Positions 35,121-43,861 of a stretch of DNA of 64,000 bases are shown piece by piece. Origin of the DNA: Pseudomonas viridiflava (lineage in GTDB: Bacteria > Pseudomonadota > Gammaproteobacteria > Pseudomonadales > Pseudomonadaceae). Location of the stretch: contig NZ_UTBZ01000164.1 of NCBI RefSeq assembly GCF_900580865.1, positions 186,001-250,000 of the forward strand, given 5' to 3'. The notes below the pieces were generated by a model that made no database searches, was not told the DNA's origin, and saw only the letters and a list, made by a program, of their open reading frames with translations. The position numbers and the translations under genes are program-made. Within the stretch, counting starts at the first letter, position 1. Every line of letters begins with the position of its first letter.

Positions 35121-35762
35121 ATGTACTTGACGCCTCAGCACGTATTGCTTGCCGGAGCCACCGGTTTGACCGGTGAACATCTACTCGACCGTTTGCTCAA
35201 CGAGCCAACGATTTCTCGCGTGCTCGCCCCTTCGCGTCGACCTTTGGCCGAACATCCGCACCTGGAAAACCCGGTGGGCGATCCACAGGCATTTCTGCCG
35301 CAGCTCAGCGGTCGCGTCGATATCGCCTATTGCTGCCTCGGTACCACGATCAAGCAGGCCGGCTCGGAAGCGGCATTTCGCGCGGTGGATCTGGACATGG
35401 TCGTAGCGTTCGCCAAACGCGCGCGGGAGATGGGCGCACGGCATCTGATCGTCATCAGTGCAATTGGCGCTGATCCGAAATCATCGGTTTTCTACAATCG
35501 GGTCAAAGGCGAAATGGAGCAGGCTTTGCGTGCGCAGGATTGGCCGCAACTGACCATTTGCCGGCCGTCGCTGTTATTGGGTGAACGGACTGAACCGCGT
35601 CTGGCCGAGCAACTGGCCGGACCGCTGTCGAAGCTGATTCCGGGTAAATACCGGGGCATCGAAGCCTGCCATCTGGCGCGGGCGATGTGGCGCCTGGCCC
35701 TGGAAGAGCAGGATGGCGTGCGGGTGATCGAGTCGGATGAGCTGCGCAAGCTCGGCAAATAA
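35121..35762 (+). CDS. NAD(P)-binding oxidoreductase (atypical SDR)
   Basis: Rossmann-fold protein of 213 residues. The nucleotide-binding motif LLAGATGLTGEHL is at the N-terminus, followed by CCLGTTIKQAGS and the strand HLIVISAIGAD. It belongs to the NmrA/HIM1-like short epimerase group, which often lacks the full catalytic YxxxK (here YNRVKGEME retains Tyr and Lys). Substrate unknown. Same direction as the MORN gene, 27 bases downstream. Confidence 0.88.
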   Translation: MYLTPQHVLLAGATGLTGEHLLDRLLNEPTISRVLAPSRRPLAEHPHLENPVGDPQAFLPQLSGRVDIAYCCLGTTIKQAGSEAAFRAVDLDMVVAFAKRAREMGARHLIVISAIGADPKSSVFYNRVKGEMEQALRAQDWPQLTICRPSLLLGERTEPRLAEQLAGPLSKLIPGKYRGIEACHLARAMWRLALEEQDGVRVIESDELRKLGK

Positions 35763-35785
35763 TCTATAGCGTCAGGAAGAAAGCT

Positions 35786-35850
35786 TTCGCGAGCAGGCTC
35801 GCTCCCACATTTGCACCGCGTCCCCCTGTGGGAGCGAGCCTGCTCGCGAA
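35786..35850. repeat. REP pair (BIME-like)
   Basis: Arms at 35786-35809 and 35827-35850 are identical in sequence to those at 4954-5018, separated by 17 bases. Located between converging genes. Confidence 0.9.
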
Positions 35851-35869
35851 TGGAGTGCGCAGCACTCCC

Positions 35870-36154
35870 CTACAATCCGCCTGTCGCCTGAAACCCCACG
35901 CCAATCACCGTCAGCAATGACAAAGGCAACAGCAGCGTATCGAGCAACGCACTCGCCGGCAGATCCACCCCCGGATAGCTCGGCGCCTCTGCCCCGAACC
36001 GATCCATCGCACAACACCCGCCATTCAGCGCATACAAATCCAGCCGAGTCCCGGAGTAAACCACCGGCGCGCCCGGCTTCGCTGCATCCAGAGTGCGCGC
36101 CGTGGCGCACCCGGTCAGCAGCAACGCCAGCCCAATCACCAGCAGCTTATTCAT
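35870..36154 (-). CDS. YceK/YidQ family lipoprotein
   Basis: Small lipoprotein of 94 residues: signal peptide with lipobox LTGC, then PVVYSGTRLD and a C-terminal hydrophobic segment LPASALLDTLLLPLSLL, as in YceK/YidQ. Function in the envelope is not known. The ATG at 36154 overlaps the end of ubiX by 8 bases, so it is coupled to ubiX translation. Confidence 0.85.
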   Translation of the reverse strand: MNKLLVIGLALLLTGCATARTLDAAKPGAPVVYSGTRLDLYALNGGCCAMDRFGAEAPSYPGVDLPASALLDTLLLPLSLLTVIGVGFQATGGL

Positions 36155-36794
36155 CACTGCTCAGATGATGCTCGCCCCAACGCGGCAGCATGTCTTGCGG
36201 AATGCCGAGCAGGTTGAGAATCCGCGCCACGACGAAATCGATCAGGTCATCGATGGTCTGCGGCTGGTGATAAAAGCCAGGCGAGGCCGGCAGAATCGTC
36301 ACGCCCATGTTCGACAGCTTGAGCATGTGCTCCAGATGAATGCTCGAATACGGCGCTTCACGCGGTACCAGAATCAACTGCCGACGCTCTTTCAAAGTGA
36401 CATCGGCGGCGCGTTCGATCAGGTTGTTGCAGGCGCCAGTGGCAATCGCCGATAGCGTGCCCGTAGAACACGGCACCACCACCATTGCCGCTGGAGCGCC
36501 CGACCCCGAGGCCACCGGCGACATCCAGTCTTCCTTGCCGTACACGCGGATCTGCCCGGCGGCAGCTCCAGTGTATTCGGTCAGGAAGGCCTGCATCATT
36601 TGCGGCTTGGGCGGCAGCGTGACATCGGTCTCGGTGGCCATCACCAGTTGCGCAGCCTTGGAGATCAGGAAGTGCACCTCGCGATCTTCCCGCACCAGAC
36701 AATCGAGCAGGCGCAAACCGTACTGCGCGCCGGAGGCACCAGTCATGGCCAGCGTGATGCGTTCGGGGCCATTGCTCTCAAAGCGAGTGCTCAT
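36147..36794 (-). CDS. ubiX: Flavin prenyltransferase UbiX
   Basis: Attaches a dimethylallyl group to FMN, making the prenylated flavin needed by the UbiD decarboxylase in ubiquinone synthesis. The 215-residue product from ATG 36794 (ATGA overlap with mpl) has the Rossmann start TLAMTGASGAQYG, the VVPCSTGTLSAIATGACNNL segment and RRQLILVPREAP. The longer frame to 36938 is excluded because it lies within mpl. Confidence 0.96.
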   Translation of the reverse strand: MSTRFESNGPERITLAMTGASGAQYGLRLLDCLVREDREVHFLISKAAQLVMATETDVTLPPKPQMMQAFLTEYTGAAAGQIRVYGKEDWMSPVASGSGAPAAMVVVPCSTGTLSAIATGACNNLIERAADVTLKERRQLILVPREAPYSSIHLEHMLKLSNMGVTILPASPGFYHQPQTIDDLIDFVVARILNLLGIPQDMLPRWGEHHLSSDE

Positions 36795-38140
36795 TGCAGC
36801 GCCTCGGCGAGTTTGCCGTGCAGGCCGCCGAAGCCGCCGTTGCTCATGATCACCACATGCGTACCGGGCTGGGCCTGGCTCTTCACGCGTTCGATGATGC
36901 CTTCCAGCGAATCGCTGACAATCGAAGGCACCGTGCACAGTGCGGCGGTGCCAGCGAGGTCCCAGCCAAGGTTGGCCGGGGCGTACCAGATCACCTGATC
37001 GGCATCGACCACGCTGTCCGGCAAACCGTCACGGTGCGCGCCAAGCTTCATCGAGTTGGAGCGCGGTTCGATGATCGCGATCAGTGGTGCGTCGCCGATG
37101 CGCTTGCGCAAGCCGTCGAGCGTGGTGGCAATCGCCGTCGGGTGGTGAGCGAAGTCGTCATAAATGGTGATGCCGCGTACTTCGGCGACTTTCTCCATGC
37201 GGCGTTTGACGTTCTTGAACGCGCTCAGGCCGGCGATGCCCATCGACGGCACCACGCCAACATGACGCGCCGCCGCCAACGCGGCCAAGGCGTTGGCGAC
37301 GTTGTGCTGACCGGTCAGCTCCCACTCGACGGTGCCTTGCGACACGCCTTCGAACATCACTTCGAACGCCGAGCCGTCTTCGCTCAACAGTTTGACCTGC
37401 CACTGTCCGCCAGCGCCGGTGGTTTGCACCGGGGTCCAGCAGCCCATTTCGATCACGCGCTGCAAGGCCGGCTCGGTGGTCGGGTGGATGACCAGGCCTT
37501 CACTCGGAATGGTCCGCACCAAGTGGTGGAATTGCCGCTCGATCGCCGGCAGATCCGGGAAGATGTCGGCATGATCGAACTCAAGGTTATTGAGGATCGC
37601 GGTGCGCGGACGGTAGTGAACGAATTTCGAACGCTTGTCGAAGAAGGCGCTGTCGTATTCGTCGGCTTCGATCACGAAGAACGGTGTACCGCCCAGACGC
37701 GCCGATACCGAGAAGTTCTGCGGCACGCCGCCGATCAGGAAACCCGGGCTCATGCCGGCATGTTCCAGTACCCAGGCGAGCATGCTGCTGGTGGTGGTTT
37801 TGCCGTGCGTACCGGCAACCGCCAGCACCCAGCGACCTTGCAGCACGTGGTCAGCCAGCCACTGCGGGCCGGAGACGTATGGCAGGCCTTTGTTCAGCAC
37901 ATATTCCACTGCCGGGTTGCCGCGCGACATGGCATTGCCGATCACCACCAGATCCGGTGCCGGCTCGAGTTGCGCCGGGTCATAGCCCTGCGTCAGCTGG
38001 ATGCCTTGGGCTTCAAGCTGTGTGCTCATCGGTGGATAAACGTTGGCGTCGGAGCCGGTCACGTGATGGCCCAGCTCTTTGGCCAACACCGCCATCGAGC
38101 CCATGAAAGTCCCGCAGATACCCAGAATATGAATGTGCAT
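36791..38140 (-). CDS. mpl: UDP-N-acetylmuramate:L-Ala-gamma-D-Glu-meso-DAP ligase
   Basis: Recycles the murein tripeptide by joining it directly to UDP-MurNAc. The 449-residue Mur ligase begins MHIHILGICGTFMG and has the ATP-binding AGTHGKTTTSSM and the central-domain EADEYDSAF. The start at 38140 is chosen over 38194 because the family N-terminus is MHIHILG. The stop overlaps the ubiX start. Confidence 0.96.
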   Translation of the reverse strand: MHIHILGICGTFMGSMAVLAKELGHHVTGSDANVYPPMSTQLEAQGIQLTQGYDPAQLEPAPDLVVIGNAMSRGNPAVEYVLNKGLPYVSGPQWLADHVLQGRWVLAVAGTHGKTTTSSMLAWVLEHAGMSPGFLIGGVPQNFSVSARLGGTPFFVIEADEYDSAFFDKRSKFVHYRPRTAILNNLEFDHADIFPDLPAIERQFHHLVRTIPSEGLVIHPTTEPALQRVIEMGCWTPVQTTGAGGQWQVKLLSEDGSAFEVMFEGVSQGTVEWELTGQHNVANALAALAAARHVGVVPSMGIAGLSAFKNVKRRMEKVAEVRGITIYDDFAHHPTAIATTLDGLRKRIGDAPLIAIIEPRSNSMKLGAHRDGLPDSVVDADQVIWYAPANLGWDLAGTAALCTVPSIVSDSLEGIIERVKSQAQPGTHVVIMSNGGFGGLHGKLAEALQ

Positions 38141-38255
38141 AGTCGACCTCGTAAAACATGGCCGCAGGTTAGCGTAGGGAGGGGGAAATCGCACTCTTTA
38201 GGTGAGGGGCGGGGCTGGGTGGGCCTGGCATTTGGGCTCGCCTGTAGATTGCGGC

Positions 38256-38402
38256 CCCTCACCCCAGCCCTCTCCCGAGGGAGAGGGAGCCGATCTGCAT
38301 CGCTTTCAAATCCTGAGTTCGGCTCGATATTTCAGGTAGGCGCAGATCGCCAAAACACCGCAGTCAGTTCCCTCTCCCTCTGGGAGAGGGCTAGGGTGAG
38401 GG
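38256..38402. repeat. 147-bp inverted-repeat element next to eatR
   Basis: Outer arms CCCTCACCCCAGCCCTCTCCC and GGGAGAGGGCTAGGGTGAGGG (each about 21 bp, two mismatches) are each next to a smaller GGGAGAGGG/CCCTCTCCC dyad. Inner arms CGATCTGC / GCAGATCG lie at about 38291 and 38342. The unit reaches to within 4 bases of the eatR stop. It looks like a MITE or BIME unit; no coding sequence. Confidence 0.75.
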
Positions 38403-38406
38403 CCTT

Positions 38407-40320
38407 CTAACTCACCCGCCGCTCAATCCCATGTTTACGCAGTTTTCTATAAAGAGTATTGCGGCTGACACCCAGTTGCTCAGCGGTGCGAGTCATGTGC
38501 CACCTCGTTTGTTCAAGAGCCCCGAGCAAGGCCAACCGCTCGGCATCTTCCAGTGGATGCTCACAAGGCTCCGCTGGTGAAATCGCTGGCCGCCCCTGCC
38601 GAATCATTACCGGTAAATCCTCTACCCCGACCCGCCCTTCATCACACAACGCCGCCAGCGTGCGCAGGACATTGCGCAACTGCCGCACATTCCCCGGCCA
38701 GTTGAACGCCAGCAACGCCTGACGCGCCGGCTCGTCGATCAGGACCGTTTCATCGCCCGCCTCCTCGGCCAACAGAAAATCCAGCAACTGCGATTTATCA
38801 CTGCGGGCGCGTAATGCCGGCAACGCCACTTCCAGCCCGTTGAGCCGGTAATACAAGTCCTCGCGGAAGGTGCCGTCCGCGACCCGTTCCAGCAGATTGC
38901 GGTGGGTGGCGCTGATGATCCGCACGTTGACCGACTCCGGCTCGCCGCCGATCGGCACCACCTGACGATCCTCCAGAACCCGCAACAGACGAGTCTGCAA
39001 GGCCAGCGGCATATCGCCGATTTCATCGAGAAACAGCGTGCCGCCATCAGCCTGTTGCAGCTTGCCGCGCATGCCGTCCTTGCGCGCGCCGGTGAAGCTG
39101 CCGCCGCGATAGCCGAACAGTTCGCTCTCGATCAGGCTCTCGGGGATTGCCGCACAATTGAGCGCGACGAAGGCTTTGTTCGAACGCTGGCTGGCCTGGT
39201 GCACAGCCTTGGCGAAGGCCTCCTTGCCCGAGCCGGTTTCGCCATTGATCAACAAGGGCACATCTCGCTCGAATACGCGCAAGGCTTTGCGGAAGTCTGC
39301 CTGCAGCGCCTCATCACCGAGGCAGATGCCCGACAGGCGCGGCGCTTCAGCCACGACTGGCGTCGATACCATCGGTAAAGGCTTGCGCGATTCACCGCGC
39401 AGCACGGCAAACAAATGCCGACCGTCGCGGGTGCGCAGCGGCCAACTGGCACTGGCATTCGCACTGGCGCGGCCAAGCAACTCATCCAGTGAACAATCGA
39501 AAAACGCCTCCACCGGTTTACCCAGCAAGCCGCCGCGAATATGCCCGAGCAAATTCAATGCACTCTGGTTCACTGCGCTGATCCGCCCTTCGCCGTCAAA
39601 CGCCAGCAAACCTTCACTGAACAGCCCGACCGATTCGGCTTGCAGGTGAAAGCGCAGCAACCATTGGTTATCGAAACAGCGCAGGAAGTAGCAACTCTCG
39701 ATCATCTTCGCCGAGAGGTTGACCAGCGCCATGGTGTGAAACTGGCTCTGCCGCGAAACATCGTGGCGCGCTGAAGACACGTCGAGCACCGCGAGCAGTT
39801 CGCCATGCGGGTCGAACACCGGGCTCGCCGAACAGGTCAGGCCGGTGTGGCGCCCACGGAAGTGTTCATCCTGATGAATCGTCAGAGCCTGGCGCTCGAC
39901 CAGGCAGGTGCCGATGCCGTTGGTGCCTTCGCAGGCTTCGCTCCAGTCGGCCCCCAGCCAGAGCCCGGCGCGTTCGAAGATCTTGCGTTCGGCCGGCGCG
40001 GTGACGCAGTTGAGGATCACCCCACGCGCGTCAGTCAGCAGCACTGCATGGCCGGCGCCGGAGAGTTGTTGATGCAGGCTGCTCATTTCATTGCCAGCGA
40101 TCTGCAAGACTTGCTGCAGTCGTTCGCGGCTTTCGAGAACGCGCCCATGTTCGAGCACGGTCGGCGCCATGCTCAGCGCCGGGTCGAGGTGGTAGTCCTC
40201 CAGACAGCGCAGCCACGATCGGGCAATCGACGGATCGGCACCGGGCCCGTGCAGGTGCGGTTTGCCCTGGGTAGCGGTGAGAACCTGTTGCGCATGGCGA
40301 CTCAAATGGTTGTCGTGCAT
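38407..40320 (-). CDS. eatR: Sigma-54-dependent activator of ethanolamine catabolism (AcoR-type)
   Basis: Enhancer-binding protein of 637 residues: N-terminal GAF-like sensor (about 60-210), a PAS-like segment (about 225-300), AAA+ domain (about 325-560) with Walker A GETGSGKE, the sigma-54 contact loop written GSFTGA instead of GAFTGA, and Walker B GGTLFLDEIGD, then a C-terminal Fis-type helix-turn-helix (RTAEQLGVSRNTLYRKL). Position beside aldehyde dehydrogenase, permease and eutBC matches EatR (PA4021). It is divergent from these genes and probably binds the dyads at 40428-40478. Confidence 0.9.
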   Translation of the reverse strand: MHDNHLSRHAQQVLTATQGKPHLHGPGADPSIARSWLRCLEDYHLDPALSMAPTVLEHGRVLESRERLQQVLQIAGNEMSSLHQQLSGAGHAVLLTDARGVILNCVTAPAERKIFERAGLWLGADWSEACEGTNGIGTCLVERQALTIHQDEHFRGRHTGLTCSASPVFDPHGELLAVLDVSSARHDVSRQSQFHTMALVNLSAKMIESCYFLRCFDNQWLLRFHLQAESVGLFSEGLLAFDGEGRISAVNQSALNLLGHIRGGLLGKPVEAFFDCSLDELLGRASANASASWPLRTRDGRHLFAVLRGESRKPLPMVSTPVVAEAPRLSGICLGDEALQADFRKALRVFERDVPLLINGETGSGKEAFAKAVHQASQRSNKAFVALNCAAIPESLIESELFGYRGGSFTGARKDGMRGKLQQADGGTLFLDEIGDMPLALQTRLLRVLEDRQVVPIGGEPESVNVRIISATHRNLLERVADGTFREDLYYRLNGLEVALPALRARSDKSQLLDFLLAEEAGDETVLIDEPARQALLAFNWPGNVRQLRNVLRTLAALCDEGRVGVEDLPVMIRQGRPAISPAEPCEHPLEDAERLALLGALEQTRWHMTRTAEQLGVSRNTLYRKLRKHGIERRVS

Positions 40321-40427
40321 TTCTTATTGTTCTCCCCGAGGCTCGACGGCCCAATGCTTGAGGTGACGCCCAGCATCCTCCAGCCACCGCCGCATTGCAA
40401 TGCTGGCAAGACTGCCCGGTCACCAGC

Positions 40428-40478
40428 TGTGCCAAAAGCGGTACAAACTGTCATCCCACCTGTACCGAAACCGTCACA
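40428..40478. promoter_or_regulatory. Two putative EatR enhancer sites
   Basis: TGTGCCAAAAGCGGTACA and TGTACCGAAACCGTCACA are 18-mers with TGT/ACA ends and a shared CC-AAA-C core. Their centres are 33 bases apart, about three helical turns, and lie about 100 bases upstream of the sigma-54 promoter, the expected enhancer distance. Binding is inferred. Confidence 0.6.
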
Positions 40479-40541
40479 GACAAAATCCACTCGTCCGACA
40501 AAAACCTGCCAAGCCCTTGATTTACCTGCCCTGCACGGCGG

Positions 40542-40557
40542 TGGCCCGACCTTTGCT
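40542..40557 (+). promoter_or_regulatory. Sigma-54 (-24/-12) promoter of the ethanolamine genes
   Basis: TGGCCCGACCTTTGCT matches the consensus TGGCACGNNNNTTGCW with the invariant GG and GC at the right spacing. It lies 66 bases before the aldehyde dehydrogenase ATG. Confidence 0.85.
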
Positions 40558-40622
40558 CTACGCTTATAGCAAGCGCACTTGCGCGTTTCTCTAATAAGTA
40601 CAAAGCCAAGGAGAACATCATT

Positions 40623-42143
40623 ATGCGTTACGCTCACCCCGGTACTGAAGGCGCCAAAGTCTCGTTCAAAGCCAAGTACGGTAACTACATCGGCGGCGAG
40701 TTCGTCGCGCCTGTCAAAGGTAAGTACTTCACCAATACCTCGCCAGTGAATGGCCAGCCGATTGCCGAATTCCCCCGCTCCACTGCCGAAGACATCGACA
40801 AGGCACTGGACGCCGCCCACGCTGCTGCCGACGCGTGGGGCGCGACCTCCGTGCAGGCGCGCTCGCTGATCCTGCTGAAAATCGCCGATCGCATCGAACA
40901 GAACCTCGAACTGCTGGCGATCACCGAAACCTGGGACAACGGCAAAGCCATCCGCGAAACCCTCAACGCCGACATCCCGCTGGCGGCCGACCATTTCCGC
41001 TACTTCGCTGGCTGCCTGCGCGCCCAGGAAGGCAGCGCAGCCGAAATCGACGGCAACACCGTGGCCTATCACATTCATGAACCGCTGGGGGTGGTCGGCC
41101 AGATCATCCCGTGGAACTTCCCGATCCTGATGGCCGCGTGGAAACTCGCCCCGGCCCTGGCTGCCGGGAACTGCGTGGTACTCAAACCCGCCGAGCAAAC
41201 CCCGCTGGGCATCACCGTGTTGCTGGAACTGATCGGCGACCTGCTGCCACCGGGCGTGCTGAACATCGTTCAAGGCTACGGCAAGGAAGCCGGCGAAGCG
41301 CTGGCGACCAGCAAACGCATCGCCAAGATCGCCTTCACCGGCTCGACCCCGGTCGGCTCGCACATCATGAAATGCGCCGCCGAAAACATCATCCCGTCCA
41401 CCGTGGAACTGGGCGGCAAATCGCCGAACATCTTCTTCGAAGACATCATGCAGGCCGAGCCGACCTTCATTGAGAAAGCCGCTGAAGGTCTGGTGCTGGC
41501 GTTCTTCAACCAGGGCGAAGTCTGCACCTGCCCATCCCGCGCACTGGTACAGGAATCGATCTACGACGAGTTCATGGCCGTCGTCATGAAGAAAGTCCTG
41601 CAAATCAAACGTGGCGATCCGCTGGACACCGACACCATGGTTGGCGCCCAGGCGTCCGAGCAGCAATTCGACAAGATTCTTTCGTACCTGGAAATCGCCA
41701 AGGGCGAAGGCGCCGAGCTGCTGACCGGCGGCAAGGTGGAAAAACTCGAGGGCAACCTGTCGACTGGCTATTACATCCAGCCGACCCTGCTCAAGGGCAC
41801 CAACAAAATGCGCGTGTTCCAGGAAGAGATCTTTGGGCCGGTGGTGAGCATCACCACGTTCAAGGACGAAGCCGAAGCCCTGGCGATCGCCAACGATACC
41901 GAGTTCGGCCTCGGTGCCGGTCTGTGGACTCGCGACATCAACCGCGCCTATCGCATGGGCCGCGCGATCAAGGCCGGTCGCGTGTGGACCAACTGCTACC
42001 ACCTGTACCCGGCGCACGCTGCATTTGGCGGGTACAAGAAGTCCGGCGTTGGTCGTGAAACCCACAAGATGATGCTCGATCACTATCAGCAGACGAAAAA
42101 CCTGCTGGTGAGCTACGACATCAATCCGTTGGGCTTCTTCTAA
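40623..42143 (+). CDS. NAD-dependent aldehyde dehydrogenase (AldB/ExaC type)
   Basis: Oxidises acetaldehyde released by EutBC to acetate; counterpart of PA4022. The 506-residue product shows the cofactor motif GFTGSTPVG-like FTGSTPVGSHI, the general base in VELGGKSPNI, the catalytic cysteine in NQGEVCTCPSR, and the C-terminal FGGYKKSGVGRETHK. An AAGGAG site lies 8 bases before the ATG. It is first in the sigma-54 transcript; the permease follows after a REP-containing gap of 214 bases. Confidence 0.93.
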   Translation: MRYAHPGTEGAKVSFKAKYGNYIGGEFVAPVKGKYFTNTSPVNGQPIAEFPRSTAEDIDKALDAAHAAADAWGATSVQARSLILLKIADRIEQNLELLAITETWDNGKAIRETLNADIPLAADHFRYFAGCLRAQEGSAAEIDGNTVAYHIHEPLGVVGQIIPWNFPILMAAWKLAPALAAGNCVVLKPAEQTPLGITVLLELIGDLLPPGVLNIVQGYGKEAGEALATSKRIAKIAFTGSTPVGSHIMKCAAENIIPSTVELGGKSPNIFFEDIMQAEPTFIEKAAEGLVLAFFNQGEVCTCPSRALVQESIYDEFMAVVMKKVLQIKRGDPLDTDTMVGAQASEQQFDKILSYLEIAKGEGAELLTGGKVEKLEGNLSTGYYIQPTLLKGTNKMRVFQEEIFGPVVSITTFKDEAEALAIANDTEFGLGAGLWTRDINRAYRMGRAIKAGRVWTNCYHLYPAHAAFGGYKKSGVGRETHKMMLDHYQQTKNLLVSYDINPLGFF

Positions 42144-42191
42144 GCGGATGAGGGGCGAGGCAGTCACGTCTGCATCGCCCCTCAGATAGCT

Positions 42192-42283
42192 TTCGCGAGC
42201 AGGCTCGCTCCCACAGGGAATTGCGTGCACCTGCAATGTTCGACTCGACACAACTCCAATGTGGGAGCGAGCCTGCTCGCGAA
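42192..42283. repeat. REP pair (BIME-like)
   Basis: Inverted arms 42192-42215 and 42260-42283, same sequence as the pairs at 4954 and 35786 but with a longer 44-base spacer. It lies inside the presumed ethanolamine operon, where it could tune expression between dehydrogenase and permease. Confidence 0.88.
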
Positions 42284-42357
42284 AGCGGTGTGCCTTTCAA
42301 CCCCATGGTTCCTGACGGGACAATCGGGCCAATAAAACAATAAGAACGGTGAAACCT

Positions 42358-43809
42358 ATGCCTAGCGATTCCCCGGCTGGCGCTCCGGCGACCGGCGCCT
42401 CCGTCGACTTTGAAAAAGTCGGATCGGATTACTTTCAACAACGCGAACTGAAAAAAGGTGCCGCCGGCTGGGTGCTGCTGGTGGGTCTGGGCGTTGCCTA
42501 CGTGATTTCCGGTGACTATGCCGGCTGGAACTTCGGCCTCGCTCAGGGTGGCTGGGGCGGCATGTTCCTGGCGACGCTGCTGATGGCCACCATGTATCTG
42601 TGCATGTGCTTTTCTCTGGCCGAGTTGTCTTCGATGATCCCCACCGCTGGCGGTGGCTACGGTTTTGCCCGCAGTGCATTCGGGCCGTGGGGCGGGTTTC
42701 TCACCGGCACCGCGATTCTCATCGAATACGCCATTGCCCCTGCGGCTATCGCGGTGTTTATCGGTGCCTACTGCGAATCGCTGTTCGGCATCGGCGGCTG
42801 GATGATCTATCTGGCCTTCTACATCATTTTCATTGCCATCCACATTTTCGGGGTCGGCGAAGCGCTCAAGCTGATGTTTGTCATCACCGCCGTCGCCGCG
42901 TTGGCGCTGGGAGTGTTTCTGGTGGCGATGGTGCCGCACTTCGACGTCGCCAACCTGCTCGACATTCCGGTCACGACCGCCGCAGGCGCCAGTCCGTTTC
43001 TGCCATTCGGCTATGTCGGCGTCTGGGCGGCGATTCCCTATGCGATCTGGTTCTTCCTTGCCGTCGAAGGCGTGCCGCTGGCCGCCGAGGAAACCAAGAA
43101 TCCCAAACGCGACCTGCCGCGTGGCTTGATCGGCGCCATGTTGGTGCTGCTCATGTTTGCCCTGTTGATTCTGATCGTCGGCCCCGGCGGTGCGGGCGCC
43201 AACTCGCTGCTGACCTCCGGTAACCCTTTGGTCGAAGCATTGAGCAAAGCCTATGGCGGCTCGACCTGGATGGGCAGTTTCGTCAACCTCGTGGGGCTGG
43301 CCGGACTGATCGCGAGTTTCTTCTCGATCATCTACGCGTACTCGCGGCAGATTTTCGCGCTGTCACGGGCCGGCTACCTGCCACGCAAACTGTCCGAAAC
43401 CAATAAAAGCAAGGCACCGGTCCTGGCGCTGGTGATTCCCGGCATCATCGGTTTTGGCCTGTCGCTGACCGGCCAGGGCGATCTGCTGATTCTGGTGGCG
43501 GTGTTCGGCGCAACCATTTCCTACGTGCTGATGATGGCCGCGCACATCACCTTGCGGATTCGCCGCCCCAAAATGGACCGGCCGTACCGCACACCGGGCG
43601 GCATCTTCACCTCCGGCGTGGCCTTGGTGCTGGCGTGCATCGCCGTGGTCGCAGGCTTCCTGGTCGATCCACGGGTGGTAATCGGTGCCGCCGTCATCTA
43701 TGGAGTGTTAATTGCTTACTTTGCGTTCTACAGTCGACATCACTTGGTAGCAGGCACGCCCGAAGAAGAATTCGCGGCGATCCAGAAGGCTGAGCAAGCC
43801 TTGCACTGA
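42358..43809 (+). CDS. eat: Ethanolamine permease
   Basis: APC-superfamily importer, 483 residues with about twelve membrane segments. The N-terminal DYFQQRELKKGAAGW and the first helix GLGVAYVISGDYAGWN are characteristic of the ethanolamine permease family. FLAVEGVPLAAEETKNPKRDLPRG is the conserved loop after TM6. It precedes eutB by 52 bases. The ATG at 42358 is used; a GTG three codons earlier is possible. Confidence 0.93.
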   Translation: MPSDSPAGAPATGASVDFEKVGSDYFQQRELKKGAAGWVLLVGLGVAYVISGDYAGWNFGLAQGGWGGMFLATLLMATMYLCMCFSLAELSSMIPTAGGGYGFARSAFGPWGGFLTGTAILIEYAIAPAAIAVFIGAYCESLFGIGGWMIYLAFYIIFIAIHIFGVGEALKLMFVITAVAALALGVFLVAMVPHFDVANLLDIPVTTAAGASPFLPFGYVGVWAAIPYAIWFFLAVEGVPLAAEETKNPKRDLPRGLIGAMLVLLMFALLILIVGPGGAGANSLLTSGNPLVEALSKAYGGSTWMGSFVNLVGLAGLIASFFSIIYAYSRQIFALSRAGYLPRKLSETNKSKAPVLALVIPGIIGFGLSLTGQGDLLILVAVFGATISYVLMMAAHITLRIRRPKMDRPYRTPGGIFTSGVALVLACIAVVAGFLVDPRVVIGAAVIYGVLIAYFAFYSRHHLVAGTPEEEFAAIQKAEQALH

Positions 43810-43861
43810 GTGCCGACAATCCCGGCGCAGGCTCGGTCTGCGCCGTCACGGAGAATTGTGT

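Larger units (their letters stand above)
40321..40622. promoter_or_regulatory. eatR / aldehyde dehydrogenase divergent control region
   Basis: 302 bases between divergent genes. Contents from left to right: a perfect 12-bp palindrome GCATTGCAATGC (40392-40403), two TGT-N12-ACA dyads (40428-40445, 40461-40478), and a -24/-12 promoter (40542-40557) before the ribosome site AAGGAG. Confidence 0.7.
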
